DNA of 45,369 bases from Umbelopsis ramanniana AG (lineage: Eukaryota > Mucoromycota > Umbelopsidomycetes > Umbelopsidales > Umbelopsidaceae): NCBI RefSeq assembly GCF_025399195.1, contig NW_026252182.1, positions 1-45,369 of the forward strand. Direction: 5' to 3'. Below are positions 10,503 through 21,536 of the stretch, piece after piece (position 1 is the stretch's first letter; every line of letters begins with the position of its first letter). The translations under genes were made by a program, and so were the position numbers. Under the pieces are notes generated by a model. The model made no database searches. It was given only the letters and a program-made list of their open reading frames with translations, and was not told the DNA's origin.

Positions 10503-12558
10503 ATGCTTGCCAGGATAACCAGTCTTTTAGGCCGATCTCGTACGTCATTTAGAGCAATGTCATCCACTTCACAAAGCGTTCAATTACCAGAGAAGCGATC
10601 TACGGAGGAAATGAAAAAGGAGGAGCAGAAGTCCGATTCAGCCCCTCAAGATCGACCATCAGCCGAGTCGTCCGACGCGACCACCCCCTCGGCTGCCGCA
10701 AAGCGTATTAAGACGGCGAAGGATCGGAAAGATCATTTTGACAAGAAACAGAGCTGGAAAGCGAAAGACTGGGCTACAAGCGGGAAAAAACCGGTCAGAG
10801 ATGGCCCGGCTCCTGAGCGTAAACCGAAAAAGAAGGTTGCCGTCTTGGTTGGGTTTTGTGGTACTGGATACCAAGGCATGCAAATGTATGTAGGATGGAC
10901 GTGAAGGAATCGCTGTAAAAAATGAGCTTGCTCAGCTATGACCACTGTTTTCTCATCCAATAATGTTGAATTTCCAGAAATCCAACAGCAAAAAGCATCG
11001 AAGGAGAGTTGTTCAATGCATTCTGCAAAACCGGAGCAGTGTCTGAGGATAATTCCGATGATCCGAAAAAGGTGAGATGGGTTTATGATTGAAAACTCTG
11101 AACAAGGTTAACTTCATACTGACGGATGGGTAATATGAAAGGTCAGCTTCACGAGAGCTGCGCGAACAGACAAAGGAGTGCATGCTGCTGGCAATGTCGT
11201 TTCCTTAAAGTTGATCGTGGAAGACAAAGATATCGTCTCAAAGATCAACTCATATCTGCCGGATCAAATTAGAGTGTGGGGTAAAGAAGGTTTCCGAAGG
11301 ACGCGGATTGGGCACGTGTAGAACGTCACTGACTGATTGTTACCATGGCAGGCTATGTACAAACTATGCGAAACTTCAACGCCAAAACTGGTTGCGACTC
11401 TCGAGTGTATGAATATCTCCTCCCCACTTATACACTGATGGCTAAGAAGCCCATCGACCCTGTTCTTCTTGAAAATGCCGCAGACCAAAAGTTGATAGAA
11501 CTGCCACCACCTACAGCAGAAGAACTTGCAGAAAAGCGAGCCTACCGAGCTAGTGAGGAACAGCTAAAGGAAGTAGCAAACATTTTGAGCGCCTTTGAAG
11601 GCACAAACAATTTTCACAACTACACCATTGGCCGCCACTATAAGGACCGAGCTTCCAGTCGCTACATCATGAGTTTCAAGGTATATATGTGTACTACCCC
11701 CATGCTGTATTTGTGTTCCTCCCCAAAGTGGGTCATATGCCCACTACAAACTCGGATTGTTGCTGACGGTACTGTATTGTTTGGAATGGACTAGGTTGAC
11801 AAACCACAATATGTTGATAATATGGAGTGGTTAAGTCTCAAAATTCACGGACAGTCATTCATGCTCCATCAAATTCGCAAGATGGTTGGTAAGTAGGAAT
11901 GACCCAAGCCATCCTAGGAATAGCTTGTATGTCCGGCTAACGCATTCTCGTTGCAGGTATACTTATTCTTGCCATTCGGAGTGGAACACCAGCAGCGCTG
12001 ATCAGCAAAACATTTGGCCCGGAAAAACTCAATATACCAAAGGCACCCGCTCTTGGTCTACTTCTGGAACGTCCTATCTTTGAAACCTACAACAAGCGAA
12101 TCTCAACAATAGATGAAGGGCGCGAGCCTGTGAAATTCGATGATTACGAGGTAAACATGAGTTTCTTTTGACGTTACTGTACGAGTGTTGGCAATGCAGT
12201 GTCCCGGGCAAATTAAAACTCAATTTTCACCTCGTATTCCATAGGAAGAAATTAATGCATTCAAAAGCAAATACATTTACTCTAAAATATACGAAGAAGA
12301 GGTCAGGGAGAATGTGTAAGTGGTCTTGGTACGTTCAGTAATTTGCTATGTTTGTCGTAACTCATTTATTTTGCGCCTCTTAATTCTATAAGGTTTGACG
12401 GGTGGTTGCGGCTAATTGACGGCTATAGAGGAGTTGACTACGGATACTTGAATCCAGAAGGTGTGATTCCTGAAACTTCTGTGATAGGCAAAGGACAAGA
12501 GAGGATGATGGACACAGAAGATATTGAAGACGCCCAGGCTGATGATCGAGAGGGCTAA
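10503..12558 (+). CDS. PUS1: tRNA pseudouridine synthase PUS1 family
   Basis: Converts uridine to pseudouridine in tRNAs (and U2 snRNA in yeast); nuclear, with a mitochondrial form in some species. Eight exons: 10503-10885, 10978-11071, 11142-11280, 11352-11680, 11795-11888, 11957-12150, 12245-12315, 12393-12558; 489 residues. The TruA-type catalytic motif is ARTDKGVHA with the nucleophile at about Asp169. [10 protein letters not shown] precedes it, NNFHNYTIG follows, and [10 protein letters not shown] is the conserved C-terminal block. The first 110 residues are charged and low in complexity, with Lys/Arg clusters that could serve nuclear import. The first few residues ([16 protein letters not shown]) look like a mitochondrial presequence; a second ATG shortly after could give a nuclear form. 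It shares a very short promoter with the acyltransferase. Confidence 0.93.
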
Positions 12559-12692
12559 TTGGCAGAAGTTCTGAACTTCTCACGGTTCGGGCAGACAGTG
12601 AACCCAAAACGGAACAAAAGCTTGCGTTTTTGCGGGGTGTGTTTTTCCCAGCTTACAAGCAAGTCGTCACCATTTTGTAGAAATCAAACGCT

Positions 12693-12700
12693 TATATAAA
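12693..12700 (+). promoter_or_regulatory. TATA box of the aldehyde dehydrogenase gene
   Basis: TATATAAA lies 56 bp before the start codon at 12756, followed by a pyrimidine-rich stretch leading to the ATG. This fits a strong, regulated fungal promoter. Confidence 0.6.
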
Positions 12701-12755
12701 CAGCTTTTGCCCCCTTCTTCACAAGATTTTTCATCTCTCTTTATTTTTTTAAAAT

Positions 12756-14547
12756 ATGACTGCCTCAAAATTTATCACTGAATACACCACCGAGCGTGGC
12801 TATGACTTGAAGCGTATGTAGCGATTGTCCTCCTTTTCCCATGTCACGATATCTGGAGATGGGTACTGATGTTTTCTCTCGATTTAGTTCAAACTGGTCT
12901 TTTCATCAACAACGAATTCGTTGGCGGTGACAGCCAGATTGAAACCGTCAACCCTGCTAACGGAAAGGTTATTTGCAAGGTTGAGGCTGGTATGTATCCT
13001 CTTATATGGACACTGACGTTTTCACGCGCCCATGGCTAAGAGTTTCCTTACGCCTTAAACAAATTAGCTGGCGAAGAGCAAGTCAATGCTGCTGTCGACG
13101 CTGCCGAGAAGGTGAGTTATCCAGAGGATTAGATCATCTTTAGACTATGAACTAGTCATACTAAACCAAACTCCGGCTGTTTCTAGGCTTTCGAAGAAGT
13201 TTGGTCCAAGACTACCCCCCAGAAGCGCAGAGATTATATGCTCAAGCTTGCAACTCTCGTTGACAGAGATCACGAAGAATTGTCACAAATCGAGACTTTG
13301 GATAACGGCAAGGGTATCACTTTCTCACGAGGATTCGATGTTCGTGAGCTTGCTGAATGCATTCGTTACTACGCCGGCTGGACCGACAAGGTACACGGAA
13401 AGGTCATTGAAACTGAAGGTGTCCTCTCATATACTCGTCACGAACCCATTGGTGTCTGTGGTGCTATCATTCCCTGGAACTTGTAAGTCATTCGTGTTGG
13501 CCTATTTTGAAATCCCGAAATGAACTCCTTTCTCACTAATGGTGTAATGAATGCAGCCCAGTACTTATGCTTGCATGGAAGATTGCCCCAGCTCTTGCCA
13601 CTGGTAACTGTGTTGTCATCAAGACTTCTGAGTTGACTCCTCTTTCTGCCCTCAAGGTTGCTGCTCTGGTTAAGGAAGCCGGTTTCCCTCCTGGCGTCCT
13701 CAACATCATCACAGGTTATGGTCACATCACTGGTGATCTTCTCGCCAGACACAAAAAGGTTGGCAAGATTGCCTTCACTGGCTCCACCAATGTCGGACGT
13801 TTGGTTATGAAGGCTGCTGCTGAGAGCAACCTCAAGAAGGTTACTCTTGAACTCGGTGGCAAGTCCCCTAACCTCATCTTTGACGACGCTGATCTTGATT
13901 TGGCCATCAAGTGGGCCTTCCGTGGTGTTTTCTTCAACCACGGTCAAACCTGCTGCGCAGGTACTCGTATCTATGTCCAAGAAGGTATCTACGACAAGTT
14001 CATTGAGAAGTTCAAGGAACACACCTCCAAGGCCAACATTGGTCATCCCCACGATGATGCCACTTTCCAAGGCCCTCAAGTTTCACAGACCCAATATGAT
14101 CGCATCATGGGCTACATCGACACCGGAAAGAAGGAAGGTGCCACTCTTGCTTTGGGTGGCAAGCGTTGGGGTGAGGAAGGTTACTACATCGAGCCTACCA
14201 TTTTCACTGATGTCAAGGAAGACATGACCATCATGAAGGAGGAAATTTTCGGTCCTGTCGTTTGTGTTTCCAAGTTCAAGACTGATGACGAAGCCATTCA
14301 ACTCGCCAACAACACCAACTACGGTTTGGCCTCTGCTATCTTCTCCGAGAGCAACAGACGCTGCATCGAACTTGCCAAGCGCATCAAGGCCGGTACTGTC
14401 TGGGTCAACTGCGTTAACGTTTTGCACGCTAACACTCCATTCGGTGGCTTCAAGGAGTCTGGCATCGGTCGCGAGAATGGTGAATATGCTTTGGACAACT
14501 ACACCCAAGTCAAGGTCGTCAAGATGGCCACTACTTTGCCCGCTTAA
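12756..14547 (+). CDS. Aldehyde dehydrogenase (NAD(P)+)
   Basis: Oxidises aldehydes to carboxylic acids; in fungi this class handles acetaldehyde from ethanol. Five exons: 12756-12813, 12888-12989, 13068-13111, 13187-13482, 13557-14547; 496 residues, the standard size. Motifs: PWNFPVLMLAWK, FTGSTNVGR (cofactor loop), ELGGKSPN with the general base at about Glu265, GQTCCAG with the catalytic Cys at about 299, and EEIFGPVV. There is no N-terminal presequence, so the protein is probably cytosolic. Codon use is strongly biased to C-ending codons, unlike most neighbours, and there is a clear TATA box, so high expression is likely. The strong bias also produces long antisense open frames that are not genes. 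Confidence 0.95.
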
Positions 14548-15471
14548 GCTAAAAAATAATAGTAATAATAGCTGAACTCACATAGCATATATTTATTTAC
14601 CCGCGTAGCCAAAGAATGCATGTATTTTTTTGTTTCTTTGAGGAAAAAGATTTAGCTTGCACGCTTGAACCCCCCAAATCCCCCATATAAATAAAAAAAA
14701 TTCAATCACGCAAAGCAAAGAAGTGTATAGGTCGCCGTTGCAAATCAGACAAATGCTCACGTTTAGTCGCCGTTCACGGCTTTTAACAGTGCGCTGAACG
14801 CCACAACGCCGAGCTTGTCAACCATTCATTCACAAAAATGTCCATGGTACCAACCATTTTTTACTGTGCTTAATCAACCAATTTAAAGTGATTATCAGGG
14901 AAATGGCACTAGTGAAGGTTGAGTTGATTCCCAGATATGTGGAAGAAGCTGATTCGAGAGTACGTCATCCTTTTTTTTTTCGCAAGCAATAATCTTTCCC
15001 AATCTAATCGATTTGATTTTGAAAAGGAGTAAAGTCACGTTTCCCCCGTCGTTGTAAAGGAAAGCTTAAACCCGCCTTTGCACGCCTTTTGCTCCACGGG
15101 TTAGCCGCCCTGTCCTGCCCACGCAGACCCATTCGAGGGTTACCCCACTTTGACGGAGTTTCAAATCAAGCAGATAAGGCTAGTTTGTTGAGATGACTGT
15201 GAGCCATGATTTGGGTGTTGACAGAGAGGTATGTCAAGCAATGTCCAATGCTTTCAGCAAGTTCGAGAGCAGGTGGGTTAGCTTGGGTTTGCACACAATG
15301 GACATCGAGGTGGAAGCCCAAAACAGATGCTGTGGAACACCCCACCATCCACCATCCTTTTAAGATTTTTTTTGGCTCCGCGGGATCTTAATCCCTCTAT
15401 TATACTGTCTCATTTTCCCGACTGTGTCCCAGACATCTCTCGATCATCCCTTCCCCACATCAAAAATAAAC
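14548..15471. other. Gap with a TATA-like site and possible micro-ORF
   Basis: A 924 bp gap between the aldehyde dehydrogenase and the coiled-coil gene. A TATAAATA site lies at 14686-14693. About 150 bp later ATGTCCATG occurs at 14838, followed by GTACCA, and a second short frame starts at 14904. A GC-rich patch lies near 15045-15145. No protein of known family can be read out. The last 60 bp are pyrimidine-rich and lead into the next gene's ATG. Confidence 0.4.
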
Positions 15472-16759
15472 ATGTCTCAACATCAGGCCAAGGAATCCCT
15501 GGGATCTATTGAAAACCTCATCCATGCTATAGCTGGTATTCAGCACGTTGAAGAACCATACTACCAGAAGGTCATTGATTACAAGATGCTGGCCTCGGAA
15601 GTCCCACCTGTGGAGAAGCTTGCTAATGACGCAAAGGCAAAGACGTAAGTTGCAAGCACGGATCCAGGATGAAGTACCTATGCTTATTGACATGTTGTGA
15701 ATAGTGAAATCTGGCAGATCACTAGAGGTGATTTGGATAAGTGGTCTTTGGCCTGGGCTATGGCCAAAATTACTGTAAGTACAAGTCTTGCTGTATCGAT
15801 TTCCTTAGGAGGGAGTACTCATGAGATTATTTCTAGTGCGATTTGGAAAGACAAAAGGAGGCAGCTGATAAGGGTCTCCAAAAGGCTCGCGGTTTGGAAG
15901 CTGAAGCTAAGGAGAAGGTGGACGTTATCAATGAAAAACTTTCAGATATTGAGAAAGACGTAAGTGCATCAGAAGATTGACCACAGAACCCAGCCTTCAC
16001 CTCTTTGAACCATGATATATTAACGACTTGTCTTTTAGAACGAGAAGAATGCTATTGACCACCGTACGCTGTTGAGATACCGAGAAGAGCTTGAGTCTCT
16101 TTTCGAACCGGTATGTATATATGCCGAACGGCGCCTGATCAAAATTTCCTTATCCTCACACTTGCTTCATTTCAGATCTTTGTTGGACAAAAGTTCCCCA
16201 CTGACGAAGATTTCCAACTTCGATTGACTGAACTCAAAGAGGAGAAGGATGCCTGTGATAAGGAGATTGAAGTTACTGCTCGCGTCCTCGAGCTTTTGCA
16301 AGAGGTCGATACTGCCCTTATGGAAGGCATTATCGACTTGACTTCATCTAAAAAGGAGACTGGCAGTGGTAGAATCTTTTTCCCTGATGCCGCATTCAAT
16401 GCTCTGAAAGAGGCTCGTGTGCTTTTGCCTTCTCTCCCCAGCATCACCCCTCCGGATACGTAAGTATTGCTGCTACGGACATTGTAATAGTTGTATGTCA
16501 AATTTGTTCCCTGACTCGCTACCATCTTCCCTTTAGATTCACCGAAACTGCCGATAACACTGGTGCCTATTATTCACCTATGCAACGCTATTTGTGGGAA
16601 GTCAAGGACAAGGTTGCCGATTTGATACCGTGGTGCCAAACCCGAACACTGGATAATGCTAGAAAAGTCATCCAACTAGAATTGCAGATTGGTCAGAAGA
16701 CTGACGAACGAAATCTCGAGAGAAGACGGTTATTGAAAAACGTTATCCTCAGCGCGTAA
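15472..16759 (+). CDS. Coiled-coil protein of unknown function
   Basis: Six exons: 15472-15644, 15705-15774, 15837-15959, 16039-16110, 16176-16459, 16537-16759; 314 residues. I do not recognise the family. The protein is almost all predicted helix. Residues about 80-150 are a charged heptad-rich stretch (DLERQKEAADKGLQKARGLE onward), and a second helical region lies around LRLTELKEEKDACDKEIEVT. A less charged segment with Pro (LLPSLPSITPPDT) precedes a last block ending in ERNLERRRLLKNVILSA. There is no signal peptide or membrane segment. A BAR-like or other dimeric helical fold is conceivable but unproven. The gene call is strong, because all five introns have consensus ends and keep the frame. 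The start follows a pyrimidine-rich leader and CATCAAAAATAAAC. Confidence 0.8.
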
Positions 16760-16877
16760 GCGGGTGTCTGGTACAAAACTACTTACTGTTTAAATTCGTT
16801 TTGTCCTCATTTCGTATATTATCTATTGTTATTTGTTTTCTTTACCTCATCATGTTGTACGATCATTTTTTAGCAAA

Positions 16878-16883
16878 AATAAA
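16878..16883 (+). terminator. Poly(A) signal AATAAA, coiled-coil gene
   Basis: AATAAA lies about 120 bp after the stop codon at 16759, in T-rich DNA. Plausible, but single hexamers are weak evidence. Confidence 0.35.
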
Positions 16884-17428
16884 TGCTGTAACAGTACTTG
16901 GAACAGTACTCTTAATAAACGTGATAATGGCTCAAGGCAGCGCCCAAGCTATAGAACTGACTTTTTTTCTCACATGAGTTTTTGCATACATTATACGATG
17001 GGCATCTCCCACATACTCATAGTAGTAGCAGATCATAATGCATAATGGGTATGAATAGTGCTTATTGTTTTTAAAATACGTGTGTCTAGATATGTTGATT
17101 TCATGACACCGTTGAGAGAAAAAAATATTTCGTTCTTGAACAGCTTCCTTTTCGGGCGGCCAATTGACGAGAAAAATTGCATTGTTCGTCGACAAATTCG
17201 CTCTGTTTTTCCATTTTATTTCTTGCCAGTACACTACAAAGTGCCAAAAACAGGATAATATAAATATATACTTCTTCTACTGCGTATATCCAAGTTTAAG
17301 TGGGCTTTCTTTTAGACATATCGAGGGGAAATTGTATAAATCATATCAAAGCCTTTTCCGTCCAAAGTAGTACAAGGTCCTTGACTCTAGGATGGCGTCT
17401 AAAGAAGTACTCTAAGTTAATAATTTGC

Positions 17429-17436
17429 TATAAATA
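17429..17436 (+). promoter_or_regulatory. TATA box of the GGPP synthase gene
   Basis: TATAAATA lies 80 bp before the ATG at 17516, with a CT-rich leader between. Its position supports transcription of the long first exon. Confidence 0.5.
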
Positions 17437-17515
17437 CTGGGCGTTGAGGCGCAAGGTCTACCTATCTCTCGCATTCTTTTTCTACTCTCCCTTATCTTCG
17501 TTCTCTATCAACATC

Positions 17516-19144
17516 ATGGCCTTTCCAATGAGCGTAATTATCCTGCAGTGCAGTAACTTTATCTATTTCCTGACCAGCCTTATCTCCTTGATGGTGATGG
17601 CTGCTACAGCAGACAAGACTCTTCAGTCCGTCTTATGGTCTTTGGGAAAAAATACCAACGTCGACGAAATGTCTACCAAGGTAAGCTTATTCCATCGTAG
17701 CCAGAGCGCGAGCCACTACAGATTTCCTGACCTGAATGGTAGCCAACAAAGGACACAAAAAATTCCTCTACTTTGCCGCCCAAGCCCATGCTGACTGGAG
17801 AAACAGCAGTAAAAGTGAATAATAGCATTAAAACGACGGAACTTGTTTTAGTTTCCATGGATTTCAAACATGGCACTGAATATGTACACGACAATGATCC
17901 TGTAAGTACCACAATGGACAGGACCATCAAATCAATTTGATTATCTGTTGACTCTTGTCTTTCAATACAGATTCTGCTAGCCCCGTACAACTATCTTATA
18001 GGCCACCCTGGAAAGTCCATTCGCTCCAAGATGATTCAGGCTTTCAATCACTGGCTGCAAGTTCCTGCAAAGTCCCTTGCTACCATTACCCGGGTTGTTG
18101 AAATGCTTCATAACGCTAGCCTTCTGTAAGAGCCATTTTTATCTTCAAATTTTGCTCTCTTTTTTAGGCAAGCCATGTTCATTAACACATATTTGCCTAT
18201 TTAAAAGAGTTGACGATATTGAGGATGACTCTACCTTAAGACGTGGAGCTCCGGTAGCCCACCATATCTATGGTATGGCTCAGACGATCAATTGCGCCAA
18301 TTATGCATACTTTCTTGCTGTACAAGAGCTCCAAAAATTGAACAATGTCCAAATGATGACAATCTTTTCAGAAGAGATTTTGAATCTACATCGTGGCCAA
18401 GGGATTGAGTTATTCTGGCGCGATTCCATTACATGCCCCACGGAAGAAGAATTTATCAATATGATTAACAACAGTATGTGTTTATGTATTTTTCATCTGT
18501 ATTTTTGCTGTGGGTGCTCGCTAGGAGAAATTTTGGTCAAGTCATTCTAACATCACGTTAAACAGAAACTGGTGGACTCCTTAGACTCGCTGTGCGACTG
18601 ATGATGACTGCTAGCAACGTAGAAATGTAATGCGAGATGTATCAATGATCATGATCCGGGTGAAAATGCTAATTTTATGTGTTGATAGGGACTATACTCG
18701 CCTGGTCAATTTAATTGGTATTCATTTCCAAATTAGAGATGACTACATGAACCTCCAATCAAAACACGTAGGTGATCACTTTTCATTGTATATAAACATA
18801 GACGCACGAGTTCTAATTTCGAATGATCAAACTGTACGATCGTACAGTATACTGATAGCAAGGGCTTCTGCGAAGATTTGTCCGAGGGCAAGTTTTCGTT
18901 CCCGGTTATACATTCCATCAGAGCAAGCCCCAATGACCCCCAATTACTGGAGATTCTCAGGCATAAGCCTCAATCAATTGAACTCAAGCAATATGCACTT
19001 AAACTCATGGAAGCAACAAATACATTTGGCTATACCAAGCAGTATCTTCGTGACTTATTTATTGACATCCAACAAGAAGCCTGTAAATTCGGCAACAATC
19101 CTGTGCTCGATAAAATCTTGGTTCAATTGGACGTTCAGGATTGA
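17516..19144 (+). CDS. Geranylgeranyl diphosphate synthase (carG/BTS1 type)
   Basis: Condenses isopentenyl diphosphate with allylic diphosphates to C20 geranylgeranyl diphosphate, for protein prenylation, carotenoids and, in Mucorales, trisporic acid precursors. Seven exons: 17516-17680, 17743-17901, 17971-18125, 18208-18473, 18566-18626, 18689-18767, 18848-19144; 393 residues. First Asp-rich motif DDIEDD (about 162-167), then [35 protein letters not shown], second Asp-rich motif DDYMN (about 286-290) and [14 protein letters not shown]. The core matches Mucor-type carG closely. Exons 1 and 2 add about 108 residues absent from that enzyme, including a hydrophobic stretch near residues 5-30 ([20 protein letters not shown]). 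A second in-frame ATG at 17669 (codon 52) would give a 342-residue form without it. Confidence 0.93.
18831..18848. repeat. 18-bp perfect palindrome at a 3' splice site
   Basis: ACTGTACGATCGTACAGT is its own reverse complement. It ends across the CAG of the last intron's acceptor in the GGPP synthase gene, with the first exon base as its last base. Confidence 0.7.
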
Positions 19145-19385
19145 AGCTGCTGATGGGTAAAAATATGTTTTTTTGTATCAACCCTCCGGAAAGGGGCTTG
19201 TGGAATATAAGTTGCTTTTTCTTTGGCTCAATTTAGGACAAGGAATGTTAGCTTATATCAATACCGTAGCAGACTTATTTCTGGAAGTAAAAAAAATATC
19301 TTTGTAATTTTTTCTGTTCCCGCGCTGCAAAAGTACAAAGAGTTTGCCTGCTTTTGTCCATTGCCGCATTACAAAGCATTCGGAC

Positions 19386-21333
19386 ATGACTTCCCAGGCT
19401 GCTGAATCAGATGCTCTCCTAATCACCCATCGGCACACCAGCTACTCTACTGTCTCAACATTAGTCTCTTCCGATAATCTCACTCGGTCTGACGTTGCAG
19501 TCGATGGTAGCTCAAAGATAGATACCGGCGACGTCGATAAGAGCTATTTTTCATGGAGTAAGCTTTGGAAATACACTGGCCCAGGTAAGACTTCTTGTTT
19601 AACTCTTTTAGAGATTACATGGCGCCAAGTCTGTGCGGCTTTGCTGATCCTTACTCGAAATTAATACCCAAACTAATCCTCTTTTTGCCCATTATGTCTC
19701 AATTACCACACAACGTGTTACGAACAGGCTGGCTAATGTAAGCATATCATAACGACTTTCTATGGGCAAGCCTAAACTATGATACTAACATCTACTTTCA
19801 TATAAGGTCGATCGCCTACTTAGACCCTGGGAATCTTGAATCGGATCTCCAGAGCGGAGCTCTTGCGGGATACAAGCTTCTATGGTTATTGATGTGGGCT
19901 CATGTTGCCGGTACGGTAGACTAAACTGCGTGATCTGTCACGTTACCCAGAAAAATTAATACATTTGTGCAGGACTTATTATACAAATCATGGCATCCAG
20001 ACTGGGTGTGGTTACAGGCCAGCATTTAGCTCAACTTATACGACACAACTATCGACGAGAGGTGTCTTTTATATTGTGGGCCTTTACACAGCTGGCTATC
20101 ATTGGTTCAGACATGCAGGAAATCGTAGGAACCGCCATCGCTCTCAAAATCCTATTTGGCTTGAAACTATGGATTGGCGTCATCATCACTGGGTTTGATA
20201 CACTCACCTTCATATTCATACAAGGTGCGAGGAAATTGGAAATTGGCTTCATGGTTCTCATTGGCATCATGGCCGCTTGTTTCTGGATTGAGATGATCAA
20301 ATCCAAGCCAGATTTGGGGCAAATTGTCGATGGTATCATAGTCCCCAGGGTCCCATCCAATGCTGTTGTCCAAGCCGTCGGTATGCTTGGGTGTGTTATT
20401 ATGCCTCATAACATGTATCTGCACAGGTAGGTGTATGTATTGACTGATGTGGGTACAGAAAGCAGGCGTTAATGTTTATGCTTGTAGTGCTTTGGTGATG
20501 ACTCGTGATCTCGGAACTAGAGCAACTAAGAAGCTCAAGGAAGCGAATTTTTATTTTGCTGTAGAATCTGGCCTCGCACTTACCACATCGTATCTGATCA
20601 ATCTCGCTATTGTCGTGGTGTTTGCCAAAGTCTTCTACTCACCCGACATGCCTGCTGATACCCCTTTGCCTGGGTTGTATGACGCAGCAACCGTATTGGT
20701 GAAGACTTTGGGAGAATCATCAAAATACTTTTGGGCATTTGGACTTTTAGCAGCGGGGCAAAGCTCAACATTTGCGAGTACACTTGCTGGACAATATGTT
20801 ATGGACGGTTTCTTTGGAGCCGTCTTCCGTAAACAATGGCATCGTATTGTGGTCAATCGCAGTATTGCCTTGGTTCCAAGTTTGCTAGTTGCGGTCTTGG
20901 CTGTGGATCGATTCGACACAATGGGCGAATTTCTAAACGTTGTTCAATGGTAAGGAGACAGATTCAAAACATCCACACCAACAGCACAATTTTTCTAAAA
21001 GCTTCTTTCCATAGTATCTGCCTTCCAACAGCAGTAATACCCATCCTTAAGCTCAATGCGTCCGCTTCCATCATGCAAACCGAATTCCGAGCTTCCAAAT
21101 GGCTATCGTTTGTTTGCTGGACTCTTTCACTGATCATTATCGGATTTAATATTCTCATTTTCCATACATTTCTTAATGAAATGGAGCTTCAGTCGCCTAT
21201 TGTGGGTTATATCATAGGTGGAACCTATCTGGCCTTCTTAGGATATCTCACTATCACACCTCTTCGTGCCCATCATCAAGAGAAAAATAGCCCTGATACA
21301 CAATGGGAAGAAGATTCTATCGGCACGCCGTAA
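19386..21333 (+). CDS. NRAMP-family divalent metal transporter
   Basis: Moves Mn2+, Fe2+ or related ions with protons across plasma or vacuole/endosome membranes (Smf family in yeast). Six exons: 19386-19584, 19728-19737, 19807-19910, 19973-20426, 20488-20949, 21015-21333; 515 residues. Metal-site motifs are [14 protein letters not shown] (Asp76, Asn79 by my count) in the first membrane helix and [12 protein letters not shown] in the sixth. [16 protein letters not shown] and [16 protein letters not shown] are also conserved, and about eleven hydrophobic helices can be seen. The hydrophilic N-terminus (about 65 residues) is Ser/Thr-rich. Exon 2 is only 10 nt but is required to read the canonical [15 protein letters not shown]. 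Length and motifs are normal for the family. Which ion it carries cannot be told. Confidence 0.95.
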
Positions 21334-21441
21334 CTTTTCCTTCAACATCATAATTTTGCATACCACTTCATCGCATATATATCCTGCTTTTTTCTTACAC
21401 GCTTTGTAAATTTACCCCTTTTTCTTTTCGACTTTTGTGTT

Positions 21442-21447
21442 AATAAA
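21442..21447 (+). terminator. Poly(A) signal AATAAA, NRAMP gene
   Basis: AATAAA lies 109 bp after the NRAMP stop codon, in T-rich DNA. The convergent dehydrogenase gene ends at 21537, so the two 3' ends nearly meet. Confidence 0.4.
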
Positions 21448-21536
21448 TGATGTATTGATTTGAATTTACAAGTTGAAGCTGTACAGCAAACTTTAGAAAT
21501 TAAGTAACATTAATCGTCAACTGAAGATTAAGCGAA

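Larger units (their letters stand above)
16760..17515. other. Intergenic region before the GGPP synthase
   Basis: 756 bp, AT-rich, no supported gene. It contains a probable poly(A) signal of the coiled-coil gene near 16878 and a TATA-like site at 17429. The last 60 bp before the next ATG are strongly pyrimidine-rich. I looked for the light-response motif GAANNTTGCC known from carotenoid genes of Mucorales and found no exact copy. Confidence 0.5.

Noticed and set aside
13438-14508. Long - strand open frames (213 and 141 codons) under the aldehyde dehydrogenase
   Set aside because: Antisense shadows created by the C-ending codon bias of the aldehyde dehydrogenase; no domain and no independent signals.
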